This document shows, piece after piece, positions 33,027 to 41,809 of a stretch of DNA of 64,000 nucleotides. The stretch's first letter is position 1. Each line of letters begins with the position of its first letter. The position numbers and the translations under genes were made by a program. The notes below the pieces were generated by a model, which saw only the letters and a list, made by a program, of their open reading frames with translations, made no database searches and had not been told where the DNA came from. The stretch is from Streptomyces sp. A 4/2 (lineage in GTDB: Bacteria; Actinomycetota; Actinomycetes; Streptomycetales; Streptomycetaceae): NCBI RefSeq assembly GCF_940670765.1, contig NZ_CALNVW010000046.1, positions 111,983-175,982 on the forward strand, given 5' to 3'.

Positions 33027-35192
33027 ATGAACAACTCCCCGGTCCGGGAAAAGGCCGTACGGCTGGCCACCGCCCTGGAGCACGCCTTCCCGTCGGCGCC
33101 GCCGATTGACCCCGGCGACAGCCAGGAGATCGGTGCTCTGGAGCTCCTGCTCCTGACCCCCAACGACCTTCGCACCTTCATCGAGGACCGCTACGCCGAG
33201 CACGCCCTGCGGGTCCGCGTCACCGGCACCCTCGACCGCCGGCTGGTGCTCCTGGAGACCGGAGGCGGCTGGTGGACCCTGGCCGACCTGTCCGGCCAGC
33301 CGCACTCCGACAGGGCCTGGCCCGAGTGGACCAGCTCCCGGCTCCTGATCGACCAGCCGGACTCCTGGCTCTCGGCCGCCGTGCTCGACGAAAGCGCGGT
33401 GGAACGCCTCAGCAAGCCCGACGTGCTGCTCGCGGCGCTCTACCACCCCGAGAACTTCCCCCTGCCCCGCTTCCCGCTCGGCATCAGCGACGTGGCCCGA
33501 GCCGCGCGTGCCACCATGACCGGCACCGTCACCCTGCTCGACATGCAGCTGGGCACCACCCTGGAGGACCTCCTCAAGCAGGTCACCACCGCGCCCCCAG
33601 ACATCCTCGGCATCAGCGCCACCTTCGGCCAGCACGACCTCCTCGAAGAAGTCCTCGACGCGGCCTACGCGTTACCCGAGCCGCCTCTGGTGATCGCCGG
33701 GGGCAGTCTGGTGGCCCGCAACGAAGGCCTGCTCCTGGCGAAGTACCCCAAGCTCCTCATCGCACGGTCGGCCGGCGAGCCCACCATGCAGGGCCTCCTG
33801 GCCTACTGGCACGGCGAGATCCCCCTCACCGACATACCCGGGCTCGGCTACAACGGCGCCCCCCGCGGAGGCGGAATCGGCATCGCCGCCCGCCGGACGG
33901 CCAAGCTCCGCGCCGCCGTCGCCGCCGCCGACATCCTGCCCGAGCTCGACCTCCTCCGCCTCACCCTCCAGATGCACGGGGTGGCCCAGCTGGAGATGAG
34001 CCGGGGCTGCACCAACACCTGCAGCTTCTGCCCGCGGGGGCACAAGGGCATCTGGAACGGCCCCGACCCGCTGGCCGGCTGCTGGATCCTGGCCTGGATC
34101 CGCCGCGTCTTCGACGAGTTCCCCCAGGTCTCCCGGACCGCGTACCTGGTCGACGAGGAGATCATCGGCCGCGGCGAACAGGTCGTGCCCCGCATCCTGG
34201 CCCTGGCCGCCGCGTTCCACCGGGCGGGCTTCCGCTGGGAGTCGAGCTGCCGCATCGACCAGGTCACCCACCCCGACATGGACGAGACCTGGCACATCGA
34301 GCGGGTCGCCATGTGGCGCACCCTGATGGACCTGGGGCTGCGCCGGATGCTCTTCGGCGTGGAGTCGGGCGTGGACTCCATCCTGGACCGGTTCAACAAG
34401 GAGAACACCGCCGAGCAGAACGCGGTCGCGATCCGCACCCTGTCCGCGCTGGACGTGCCCACCCGCTACACCTACATCACCTTCGACCCGCTGATGACGC
34501 TGGAGGAGCTGAAGGAGACGCACGCCTTCCAGGGCCGCACCGATCTGCTGCTGCGGCCGCAGCCCGGACTACCGGCTGCCGACATCGTGCGCGGAGTCCG
34601 CGACGAGGCATGGGTCGCCGAGCACACCACCGGCCGGGCCCTGCACACCGGGATCAGCTACATGCTCGTCAGCATGGAGTCCCTCATCGGCGCCGCCTAC
34701 ACCCGGATGGCCGCCGCCGAGGGCCTCACCGGAGCGGAAGAGCCGCTGATGGGCCGGGTCGCCTGCCGGTACCTGGACTGGCGCATCGGCGTGGCCAGCA
34801 ACTGGGCCCAGCGCTGGGTGGACCGCCACTTCTCCCTCGACTACACCTTCAAGAGCCTGGAGAAGGTCCTCGACGACGCACCGCGGCATGCCGTCCGGCA
34901 GGCCCGCGTCGTGCTGAAGGACGCCGCCTACCAGGTCCTGGGCGACCTGATCGCCGCGATCGAGCAGCACGATTTGGAGCAACCGGAGCAGGAACAGGTG
35001 CTCGCCTCGCGGATCGAGGCGGCGCTGGAGGCGCGGGCCGGGAGTCTGCGCGGGCTGATGGCGTCCACGGTGCGCGAGGTCACGACCTACCTCACCGGAG
35101 AGCACGCGGCCACGCTGGCCCGGGTGTACAGCCGGTGGGAGGCGGCGGCCGGCTGGGAGCTGATCAACGCAGGGGACTCGTGCGCGGACTGA
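33027..35192 (+). CDS. Cobalamin-binding-domain radical SAM enzyme
   Basis: 721 residues. The N-terminal 150 residues are unrecognised. A Rossmann-like domain follows (about 150-290: PPDILGISATFGQHDLLEEV and LVIAGGSLVARNEG), like the B12-binding region of class B radical SAM enzymes, without the DxHxxG histidine motif, as in several relatives. The radical SAM core has C328-x3-C332-x2-C335 (SRGCTNTCSFC), GVESG and TYITFDP. The C-terminal 200 residues are helical. Such enzymes perform methylations, ring contractions or other radical steps; the substrate here is unknown. AAGGGCACTCCTG precedes the ATG. Confidence 0.85.
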   Translation: MNNSPVREKAVRLATALEHAFPSAPPIDPGDSQEIGALELLLLTPNDLRTFIEDRYAEHALRVRVTGTLDRRLVLLETGGGWWTLADLSGQPHSDRAWPEWTSSRLLIDQPDSWLSAAVLDESAVERLSKPDVLLAALYHPENFPLPRFPLGISDVARAARATMTGTVTLLDMQLGTTLEDLLKQVTTAPPDILGISATFGQHDLLEEVLDAAYALPEPPLVIAGGSLVARNEGLLLAKYPKLLIARSAGEPTMQGLLAYWHGEIPLTDIPGLGYNGAPRGGGIGIAARRTAKLRAAVAAADILPELDLLRLTLQMHGVAQLEMSRGCTNTCSFCPRGHKGIWNGPDPLAGCWILAWIRRVFDEFPQVSRTAYLVDEEIIGRGEQVVPRILALAAAFHRAGFRWESSCRIDQVTHPDMDETWHIERVAMWRTLMDLGLRRMLFGVESGVDSILDRFNKENTAEQNAVAIRTLSALDVPTRYTYITFDPLMTLEELKETHAFQGRTDLLLRPQPGLPAADIVRGVRDEAWVAEHTTGRALHTGISYMLVSMESLIGAAYTRMAAAEGLTGAEEPLMGRVACRYLDWRIGVASNWAQRWVDRHFSLDYTFKSLEKVLDDAPRHAVRQARVVLKDAAYQVLGDLIAAIEQHDLEQPEQEQVLASRIEAALEARAGSLRGLMASTVREVTTYLTGEHAATLARVYSRWEAAAGWELINAGDSCAD

Positions 35193-35203
35193 GCCGGCGC
35201 CGC

Positions 35204-35246
35204 GCCTGGGTGCCCCGCCGCGCTGCCGCGGGCGGGGCCCCCAGGC
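35204..35246. terminator. Bidirectional hairpin between convergent genes
   Basis: GCCTGGGTGCCCCGCC (35204-35219) pairs with GGCGGGGCCCCCAGGC (35231-35246), with one mismatch, around an 11-nt loop. It lies between the radical SAM stop (35192) and the nucleotidyltransferase stop (35255). Confidence 0.65.
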
Positions 35247-35254
35247 CGTCGCGC

Positions 35255-35890
35255 TCACGCGCCGGCGGTCTTCTCCGGGATCGGCACCCAGTTGAACTCC
35301 GGGCAGAAGCGGGCGTACGTCGTCAGCTTCCAGGTCGCGTACTCCTCGGTCCGGCCCGAGCTGCGCAGCACGTGCTTGACCCAGGTGTGCGCGATGCGCT
35401 CGTCCAAGGTCATGGTCACGTCGATCTGATCGAGCATCCGGCAGGCGACGGCGAAATCCTCGACCTCGAGCGCGCTCAGGTCGATCTCGATGCCATCCAG
35501 CGTGAAGGAGAAGACGAGCCGGGAGGTGGAGTAGCGGGTCTTGCGCTCGCCCAGGAACGTCGTGTGCGGCGCGAGGGCCGCCCGCAGACGGTCGCGGTCC
35601 TCGACCGGGTAGCCGATGCCCAGATCCAGGTCCGAGGTCTCCAGGTTCAGGCGGGTGCCGAAGCTGCCGACGTCGCGCGGCTTGTGCCCGGTCCACTCGC
35701 TGATCATGGCGGCCGCGTCGGCGCGGACCTGCTCCAGGCGGTCGTCGTGGACGCGCATCTGCCCGTAGAAGGCGCGGGCGCGGTCGAACTCGGCGTCGGT
35801 GAAGTCGCCTCGGTCGACCCAGTGCCGCTCGGTGATCGCGTTCAAGTCAAGTTCGGTGAAGGGGGGTTGTGTCGTCACCCGAGGCACCAT
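35255..35890 (-). CDS. Nucleotidyltransferase-fold protein
   Basis: 211 residues. GSFGTRLNLETSDLDLGIGY has the Gly-Ser and Asp-x-Asp of the polymerase-beta nucleotidyltransferase fold, with a third acidic residue likely in GIEIDLSALE. These enzymes transfer a nucleoside monophosphate to RNA, protein, antibiotics or another nucleotide; the partner is unknown here. The ATG at 35890 has GGGGAG 5 bases upstream; a GTG at 35896 is the alternative. It is the only minus-strand gene in the 23.2-55.2 kb block and diverges from the aldo/keto reductase gene. Confidence 0.78.
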   Translation of the reverse strand: MVPRVTTQPPFTELDLNAITERHWVDRGDFTDAEFDRARAFYGQMRVHDDRLEQVRADAAAMISEWTGHKPRDVGSFGTRLNLETSDLDLGIGYPVEDRDRLRAALAPHTTFLGERKTRYSTSRLVFSFTLDGIEIDLSALEVEDFAVACRMLDQIDVTMTLDERIAHTWVKHVLRSSGRTEEYATWKLTTYARFCPEFNWVPIPEKTAGA

Positions 35891-35952
35891 ACTCACTCCC
35901 CGAAGCGATTCATCAGTGTTTGCTACTAATTGAGAGTTAAGAGGTACTTCCT

Positions 35953-37053
35953 GTGAGTGCTCCCTCCTCCATCGCGCGCCGCACGCTCGCCCGCGGCTTG
36001 TCCGTTCATCCGATCGGGATCGGCGCCTGGGCCGTGGGCGGCTCCGATGACAACCTCGGGCTGCCCATGGGCTGGTCCACGGCCGACGACACCGCCTCGC
36101 GACGCGGCCTGGAGAGGGCCTACGAGCTCGGCGCCAACCTCATCGACACCGCCGACGTGTACGGGCACGGGCACTCCGAGCGGATCATCGGTGATCTCGT
36201 CGCCACCGTCCCCCGCGACACCGTGGTGCTGTCCTCCAAGGTCGGCTACCACCGGGGCACCGCCCGGCACGCCTACCTCCCCGCGGCCATGCGCCGCCAG
36301 CTCGAGACGAGCCTGGAGAACCTGCGCACCGACCGTCTCGACATCTACTTCTTCCACAACGCCGACTTCGGCGACGACGACCGCTACCTGGAGGAGGCTG
36401 TCGCCCAGATGCGCGACTTCCAGCGCCAGGGCCTGGTCACCGCGGTCGGGATGCGCGGCCCGCACCGCCACGCCACCGAGCGGGTCACCGTCGCCAAGGA
36501 GAAGCGCGAGGACAAGTACGCCCGGTTCGCCTACCTCGCCGAGCAGATCCGCCCCGACTACCTCGCGGCCCGGTACAACGCCCTGACCCCGCCGCCCGCC
36601 GACGGTCAGCCCGACATCTTCGCCCTCGCCTCCTCCCTCGGCGCGAGCGTGCTGATCAACAAGCCGCTGGCCCAGGGCCTGCTCACCGGCAAGTACGACC
36701 CCGAGCACCCGCCCGTCTTCACGCCCGGCGACCACCGGCTGCGCAAGGCATGGTTCACCCCGCAGGCGCTGCGGATCATCCAGGACGGTCTCGGCCCGCT
36801 CCGGGAGCGCTTCGGCGACAGCCCGGCCGCCCTGACGCGTGTCGCGCTCCAGGCGTGCCTGCAGCGGGCCGAGAACGCCGCGGTCCTCGTCGGCTTCACC
36901 CGCCCCGAGCAGGTCACCGAGAACCTGACGGCCGTCGGCACGCCGCTGACCGGCGACGAGCTCGCCTTCGCCCTCGACACCCTCGGCCGCCTCCAGAAGA
37001 CCCTGGACGCGCACAGCGAGGTCTTCCTCGACGAGAAGGAAGCCGGCCGATGA
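35953..37053 (+). CDS. Aldo/keto reductase
   Basis: 366 residues, an NADPH-dependent (beta/alpha)8-barrel oxidoreductase. The catalytic residues are present: Asp and Tyr in DTADVYGHGHSER and Lys in SSKVGYH; the cofactor region near the C-terminus reads AAVLVGFTRPEQVTENL. GTG 35953 follows an AT-rich 60-bp segment shared with the divergent nucleotidyltransferase gene, and GAGGTACTTCCT contains the likely ribosome site. It is coupled to the EEP gene by ATGA. Compare with the catalytically altered relative at 9237-10304. Confidence 0.9.
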   Translation: MSAPSSIARRTLARGLSVHPIGIGAWAVGGSDDNLGLPMGWSTADDTASRRGLERAYELGANLIDTADVYGHGHSERIIGDLVATVPRDTVVLSSKVGYHRGTARHAYLPAAMRRQLETSLENLRTDRLDIYFFHNADFGDDDRYLEEAVAQMRDFQRQGLVTAVGMRGPHRHATERVTVAKEKREDKYARFAYLAEQIRPDYLAARYNALTPPPADGQPDIFALASSLGASVLINKPLAQGLLTGKYDPEHPPVFTPGDHRLRKAWFTPQALRIIQDGLGPLRERFGDSPAALTRVALQACLQRAENAAVLVGFTRPEQVTENLTAVGTPLTGDELAFALDTLGRLQKTLDAHSEVFLDEKEAGR

Positions 37054-37919
37054 CCCCCGCCGCGGAGCAGTTGTCCCTGCTCGCCACCGACGAAAGCGCC
37101 CACCAGCCGGCCACCGACGCCGTGCGGCTGCTGCTGTTCAACGCCCAGCACGCCTCTCCGGAGCGCTCGCGCCGCCAGGCCGAATGGATCGCCGGCCAGG
37201 AGGACGCCGACATCGCCGTCCTCACCGAGGTGTCCTCCGCTCAGGGCGGCGACGCCCTCGTCACCGCGCTCACCGAGCGCGGGTACGCCACCGTGATCGC
37301 TCCCCAGCCGTCCACGCCCGACTACCGCACGGTCATCGCCTGCCGTACCGGCGGCGTCCGGCCGGTCCCCAGCCCGGTCACCGTCACACCCCATCGCGCC
37401 CCGGCGGCCCGCGTCACCGTCGGCGGCCACGACATCGGAGTGCTGGGCCTGTATGTGCCCTCTCGCGGCCCGAAGGCACAGCGCAACGTTGCCAAGCGTG
37501 CCTTCCAGGAGGCGGTCACCGAGAGCCTGCCGCGGCTGCGCGCCGCCTTCCCGGACATGCCCGTCATCGTGGCTGGGGACCTCAATGTCATCGAGCGCGG
37601 GCACCAGCCCCCGCACAAGGTGTTCGGCGAGTGGGAGTACGCCTTCTATGACTCGTTCCAGGCCGCCGGCCTCATCGACGCCTTCCGCCGTCTCCACCCC
37701 GACGAGGTCGCCCACTCCTGGTTCGGGCTCACGGGTAACGGCTTCCGCTTTGACCACCTTTTCGTCTCCACACCCCACGCCGACCGCGTCCTGGCCTGCG
37801 ACTACCACCAGCAAGCCCGCGAAGCGGGGCTGACCGACCACGCGGTCATGACGCTGCGCCTGGGCCTGCCGTCCACCCCGGGCGAACACGGCGAAGCACC
37901 AGCGACGGGCGCTGGCTGA
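37050..37919 (+). CDS. Endonuclease/exonuclease/phosphatase-fold hydrolase, second copy
   Basis: 289 residues of the EEP superfamily. LLLFNAQHAS stands at strand 1, VLTEVSSA holds the metal Glu, VAGDLNVIE is the Gly-Asp-x-Asn motif and LTDHAVMTL the catalytic Asp-His; FRFDHLFVS is also typical. It is distinct from the protein at 25447-26358 (different strand 1 and shorter). Possibly a nucleotide or phosphodiester hydrolase. ATG overlaps the aldo/keto reductase stop. The next 210 bp hold no gene. Confidence 0.85.
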   Translation: MTPAAEQLSLLATDESAHQPATDAVRLLLFNAQHASPERSRRQAEWIAGQEDADIAVLTEVSSAQGGDALVTALTERGYATVIAPQPSTPDYRTVIACRTGGVRPVPSPVTVTPHRAPAARVTVGGHDIGVLGLYVPSRGPKAQRNVAKRAFQEAVTESLPRLRAAFPDMPVIVAGDLNVIERGHQPPHKVFGEWEYAFYDSFQAAGLIDAFRRLHPDEVAHSWFGLTGNGFRFDHLFVSTPHADRVLACDYHQQAREAGLTDHAVMTLRLGLPSTPGEHGEAPATGAG

Positions 37920-38129
37920 CAGCCGACCGCCGCAGAGACCGAACGTCGGCGTTTCGGCCAATCGCCCCGAGCCTCGGGCCCTTGCGCGGCAAGGGTCGGT
38001 GCACTGCGCACCTTCGGAAATCCGCTGAATCACAGGGCGCACAACGCGTCCGAAAGGAACAGGTGCTCGAAATCATGCGGCGTCGTTGAACACGGCGACG
38101 CCACCGCCACGTCCACGAGGGGGAACACA

Positions 38130-40163
38130 TTGACGCCAGTCGAACCAGACAGCGACAAGGTCGCGAGCGGCCCGAAGGTCGGAGCAACGGACAACATCTC
38201 GGACGCCGAGCGGGAGCTGTACGGGGGCCGGCTGCGCTACGACCAGTCCTACGTCCGGCACGAAGGCCCTCTAACGCGGCTGAAGTTCGGGCACATGGCG
38301 GCCGCGCTGCCGCACATGGTGGGCATGGTGCTGCGCACCGGCTGGAAGGCGGACCAGCGCGCGCTGATGGGTGTGGTAGCGGCCGAGCTCGGGCAGGGCG
38401 TGACGGCCGCGTGGGGCCTGGTGGCGGTAAACGGCGTCCTCGCGCAGCTGTTCGCCGACGGTCCGACCGTGGATAAGCTCCGCGACGCTCTGCCGTCCCT
38501 GGTCGTACTCGCGGTCGCGGCGGTGGCCGGCGCCGTGCTGTCGGCGTGGTCGACGGCGATGTCGGGGCGGCTGGAGCCGCAGGTGGAGCGGGCGGTCTCC
38601 GCCCGCTACTACAGGGCCGTCACCGGTGTGGAGGTGGAGGCGACCGAGCGGCCGGAGGTGCAGCGGGTCCTGGAGGCGGGGAAGTTCGGCACGGACTCGG
38701 CCCGCAGCATGCTGAGGCTGTCGGTCGGCGTCGGCAACGTGGTGATCGGCATGGCGGCGGCCGCGGTCGTGCTCGCGGCGCTGCACTGGTCGCTGTTGCC
38801 GATGCTGCTGGCGATCGCCCTGCCCAAGGGGTGGGGCGCGGTCCGCTCCGCGCGCCGTGACTACCTCTCCCGGATGAACTGGGTCGACCACCGCCGGGCG
38901 ATCGCATCCCTGCTGGCCTACTTGACCCGCCCGCACGCCGCCGGGGAGCTCCGCGTGCACGCCGCCGGCGTGAAGCTGCTGTCCAGCTACGAGGAGATGT
39001 CGCGGCAGACGGAGGCGGAGCAGCGGCGCCTGGCCCGGGCGCAGGCGTCGACGGACCTGGTCGCGGGCGGGTTCGCCGGTGTGGCGTCGCTGGCCTGCTA
39101 CGGGGTGCTGTGGTGGCTGCTGTCGACCGGTGGTCTGCCGCTTGCCGTCGGCGGGACGGCGGTGATCGCCATCCGTACGTCGACGGCGCGGCTCACGTCG
39201 CTGGTGCAGCAGGTCAACCGGCTGTACGAGGAGCTGCTGTTCCTCACCGACACCGAGGACGCGATCAAGGTGGCAGGCGAGAACGCGATCCCGCTTACCG
39301 GTGCCCGGCTGCCCGCACCGGTGCGGGAGGTGAGGACGGAGGCGGTGTCGTTCACCTATCCGGGCGCCGACGGTCCTTCCCTGAAGGGCGTGAGCGTGTG
39401 CGTGCCGCGGGGGAAGGTGACGGCCCTGGTGGGTGCGAACGGCTCGGGGAAGACCACCCTCACGAAGGTGCTGGCCGGGCTGCTGCTCCCTGCCGAGGGG
39501 GACGTGTGGTGGGTGGGCGAGTCGGGCGAGCGGGTCGAGCTGCGTGAGGCCGACCGCGCCCAGATCTTCGCCGAAGTCGGCGTGCTGGCACAGGACTTCC
39601 CGCGATGGGAGATGACGGCGGCCGCGAACGTGGCCATCGGTGCCGGAGACCGTCCCCGGGACATGGACCGCGTTCGCAAGGCCGCCGGTGAGGCGGGCGT
39701 GCTCGAGCTGGTCGAGGGCCTGCCGCACGGCTGGGACTCGATCGTGTTCAAGGGCTACGAGCGTGGTGTCCAGCTCTCGGGCGGGGGGTGGCAGAAGCTG
39801 GGGTCCGCTCGAACAAGGTATCGGCAGGCGCCGTTCCTGCTGGTTGACGAGCCGACCAGCGCCCTCGACCCGCATGCGGAGATCGCCGCGTTCGAGGGGC
39901 TGTGGTCCCTGGCCGAGGAGGGGCACGCGGTCGTGCTCGTTACCCACCGGCTCGCCGCGACCATGCACGCCGACCACATCTACGTTCTCGATCAGGGCTG
40001 CGTCGTTGAGGACGGCACCCACGAGGACCTGATGTCCCGCGCGGGGGGTCTGTACCAGGGGATGTTCATCGCCCAGGCCGCGCAGTACGGGATCGCGGCG
40101 GCATCCGACGGCGTTCCCGGCCCCCGCGGCGCCCAGCCGTCCGGCCACGAGACGGCGAGCTGA
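38130..40163 (+). CDS. ABC transporter, fused membrane and ATPase domains
   Basis: 677 residues. The N-terminal half has about five to six membrane helices (for example ALPSLVVLAVAAVAGAVLSA and VVIGMAAAAVVLAALHW); the C-terminal ATPase has Walker A GANGSGKTT, Walker B FLLVDEP, D-loop SALD and H-loop VTHRL. The signature is LSGGGWQ rather than LSGGQ. This half-transporter type dimerises and usually exports. I use TTG 38130, with GAGGGGGAA 4-12 bases upstream, since no in-frame ATG or GTG lies near; it begins about 210 bp after the nuclease gene. Likely exports the product of the block. Confidence 0.87.
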   Translation: MTPVEPDSDKVASGPKVGATDNISDAERELYGGRLRYDQSYVRHEGPLTRLKFGHMAAALPHMVGMVLRTGWKADQRALMGVVAAELGQGVTAAWGLVAVNGVLAQLFADGPTVDKLRDALPSLVVLAVAAVAGAVLSAWSTAMSGRLEPQVERAVSARYYRAVTGVEVEATERPEVQRVLEAGKFGTDSARSMLRLSVGVGNVVIGMAAAAVVLAALHWSLLPMLLAIALPKGWGAVRSARRDYLSRMNWVDHRRAIASLLAYLTRPHAAGELRVHAAGVKLLSSYEEMSRQTEAEQRRLARAQASTDLVAGGFAGVASLACYGVLWWLLSTGGLPLAVGGTAVIAIRTSTARLTSLVQQVNRLYEELLFLTDTEDAIKVAGENAIPLTGARLPAPVREVRTEAVSFTYPGADGPSLKGVSVCVPRGKVTALVGANGSGKTTLTKVLAGLLLPAEGDVWWVGESGERVELREADRAQIFAEVGVLAQDFPRWEMTAAANVAIGAGDRPRDMDRVRKAAGEAGVLELVEGLPHGWDSIVFKGYERGVQLSGGGWQKLGSARTRYRQAPFLLVDEPTSALDPHAEIAAFEGLWSLAEEGHAVVLVTHRLAATMHADHIYVLDQGCVVEDGTHEDLMSRAGGLYQGMFIAQAAQYGIAAASDGVPGPRGAQPSGHETAS

Positions 40164-40237
40164 TCCACCCGAGCGCCCCTTTGCCCTCAGCCTGCCCGCC
40201 ACCCCGTTCTCACGACTTCGAAGGCGAGACGACGCCC

Positions 40238-41707
40238 ATGTCACCCAGCTCCACCGCGATCCGCAGGACCGTCGAGGCGTACCTCGGCCGGCACCCCGGC
40301 GAGCGTGACGCCCTGGCCGGGCTTCTCACCGCGCTGGACCGGCCCGTCGACGCGACCGCCCGGACGATGCTGCCCGGGCACGTCACGTGCAGCGCCGTTG
40401 TCATCGACCGGCAGGGCCGGGTCCTGCACATCCGGCATCGGGCCACCGGCGGCCTCATGCTCGCCCCGGGTGGCCACATCGAGCCCGAGGACCGCACGCT
40501 GCTCGCCGCGGCGCTACGGGAGGTGTCGGAGGAGGCCGGGATCGCGCCGGGCGCCCTGTGCCTGACCCGGCAGCTGCTCGGCTCTCCGATCGACATCGAC
40601 GTCCACGACATCGACGCCAGCCCGTCCAAGGGCGAGCCGGCTCACCGCCACTACGACTTCCGCTACGTCTTCTACCTCGCCGGCGAGGAGCTGCCGACGA
40701 TCGCGCTGCAGGAGGAGGAGGTGTCTGGTGCCCAGTGGATCCCGCAGCCGGAAGTCACCGCGCCGACGCTGCGCGCGAAACTCCTCGCGGCGGGCCTGGA
40801 CGGCCGGCCGGAGCCGGTGAACGCTTCCGCCCTGATCCACGACGGGACCGGTCGGTATCTGCTTCATCTGCGTGACCACAAGCCCGGCGTCATCTGGCAG
40901 CCGGGCGCGTTCGCCCTTCTCGGCGGCGGCCGTACCCACGACGACGAGAGCCTGGAGGGCACGCTGCTGCGGGAGCTGTCCGAGGAGGTGCCCGACCTCC
41001 GCCTTGAGGACGTGAAGCCCTACGCCGTGGAGTCCGCCACCAGCGTCGACGGCCTCAGCGTCCCGGTCCGGGTCTTCGTTGGCCGGTGGCGCGGCAACCC
41101 CGACCGTCTCCGGCTGCACGAAGGTGTGCTTCTGCGCTGGTTCGCGGTCGACGAACTGGACCGGCTGCGCCTGAGTCCGGCCACCCGGGACCTGATTCGC
41201 CGGCACGCGGCCGAGAATCCCGCGGGCAGCGAGCCGGCCGTGGCTCCTCCCGTGTGGGACGGCGGCAGCCGGGTGGTGTTGAACGGTGTCGGAGTCCACC
41301 TCCACCTCGAAGACCCCGAAGGCCGGGTGCTTCTCGGCCTGCGGCATCCCGATTCGAAGTACGCGGGCGACACCTGGCACTACCTCGCGGGGCGGTGCGA
41401 GCAGGAGTCCGCGCTCTCATGTCTGGTCCGCGAGGCGTGGGAGGAAGCAGGGCTGGTCATCGACCCTGCGGACGTGGAGCTCGCGCACGTCGTCCACGTC
41501 GTCGACACCCCGGGCAGCCTGCCCCTGCTGCAGCTCATCTTCCGGGCTCGCCGGTGGGAGGGCACCCCCGAGGTGCGCGAGTCCGACAAGTGCCTGACCT
41601 GGCAGTGGTGGCCGCGTGACGAGCTGCCGGACCCGATCGTCTCCTACACCCGTACGGCCATCACCGCGATCTCCGAAGGCCACCTCTATTCCCAGCTGGG
41701 CTGGTGA
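40238..41707 (+). CDS. Triple-Nudix protein
   Basis: 489 residues made of three Nudix domains in series (about 48-180, 193-315 and 345-475). Boxes: GGHIEPEDRTLLAAALREVS with the following EEAGI (79-102); GRTHDDESLEGTLLRELSEE (231-250); and AGRCEQESALSCLVREAWEE (384-403). Spacing in the first and third differs by one residue from the textbook box, and the second lacks the terminal G. So at least one domain may be regulatory rather than hydrolytic. Three Nudix domains in one chain are uncommon. ATG 40238 follows AAGGCGAG. Probable substrates are nucleotide derivatives. Confidence 0.85.
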   Translation: MSPSSTAIRRTVEAYLGRHPGERDALAGLLTALDRPVDATARTMLPGHVTCSAVVIDRQGRVLHIRHRATGGLMLAPGGHIEPEDRTLLAAALREVSEEAGIAPGALCLTRQLLGSPIDIDVHDIDASPSKGEPAHRHYDFRYVFYLAGEELPTIALQEEEVSGAQWIPQPEVTAPTLRAKLLAAGLDGRPEPVNASALIHDGTGRYLLHLRDHKPGVIWQPGAFALLGGGRTHDDESLEGTLLRELSEEVPDLRLEDVKPYAVESATSVDGLSVPVRVFVGRWRGNPDRLRLHEGVLLRWFAVDELDRLRLSPATRDLIRRHAAENPAGSEPAVAPPVWDGGSRVVLNGVGVHLHLEDPEGRVLLGLRHPDSKYAGDTWHYLAGRCEQESALSCLVREAWEEAGLVIDPADVELAHVVHVVDTPGSLPLLQLIFRARRWEGTPEVRESDKCLTWQWWPRDELPDPIVSYTRTAITAISEGHLYSQLGW

Positions 41708-41809
41708 GCAGGGTGAGCACACCCGCCGGTAGCGCACCCAGCCGACGGGCCCAGACCGAGCCCCCGCACCTCAAGCGGGAGCGCCTGGCGGAGCCGAAGG
41801 AGGTACTCC

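Noticed and set aside
32723..33109. Arg/Pro-rich frame overlapping the small peptide and the radical SAM start
   Set aside because: Low complexity, poor start context, and it overlaps two better-supported frames.
33272..35929. Very long plus-strand frame of 885 codons
   Set aside because: Arg/Pro/Ala-rich shadow of the radical SAM gene and of the minus-strand nucleotidyltransferase, typical of high-GC DNA.
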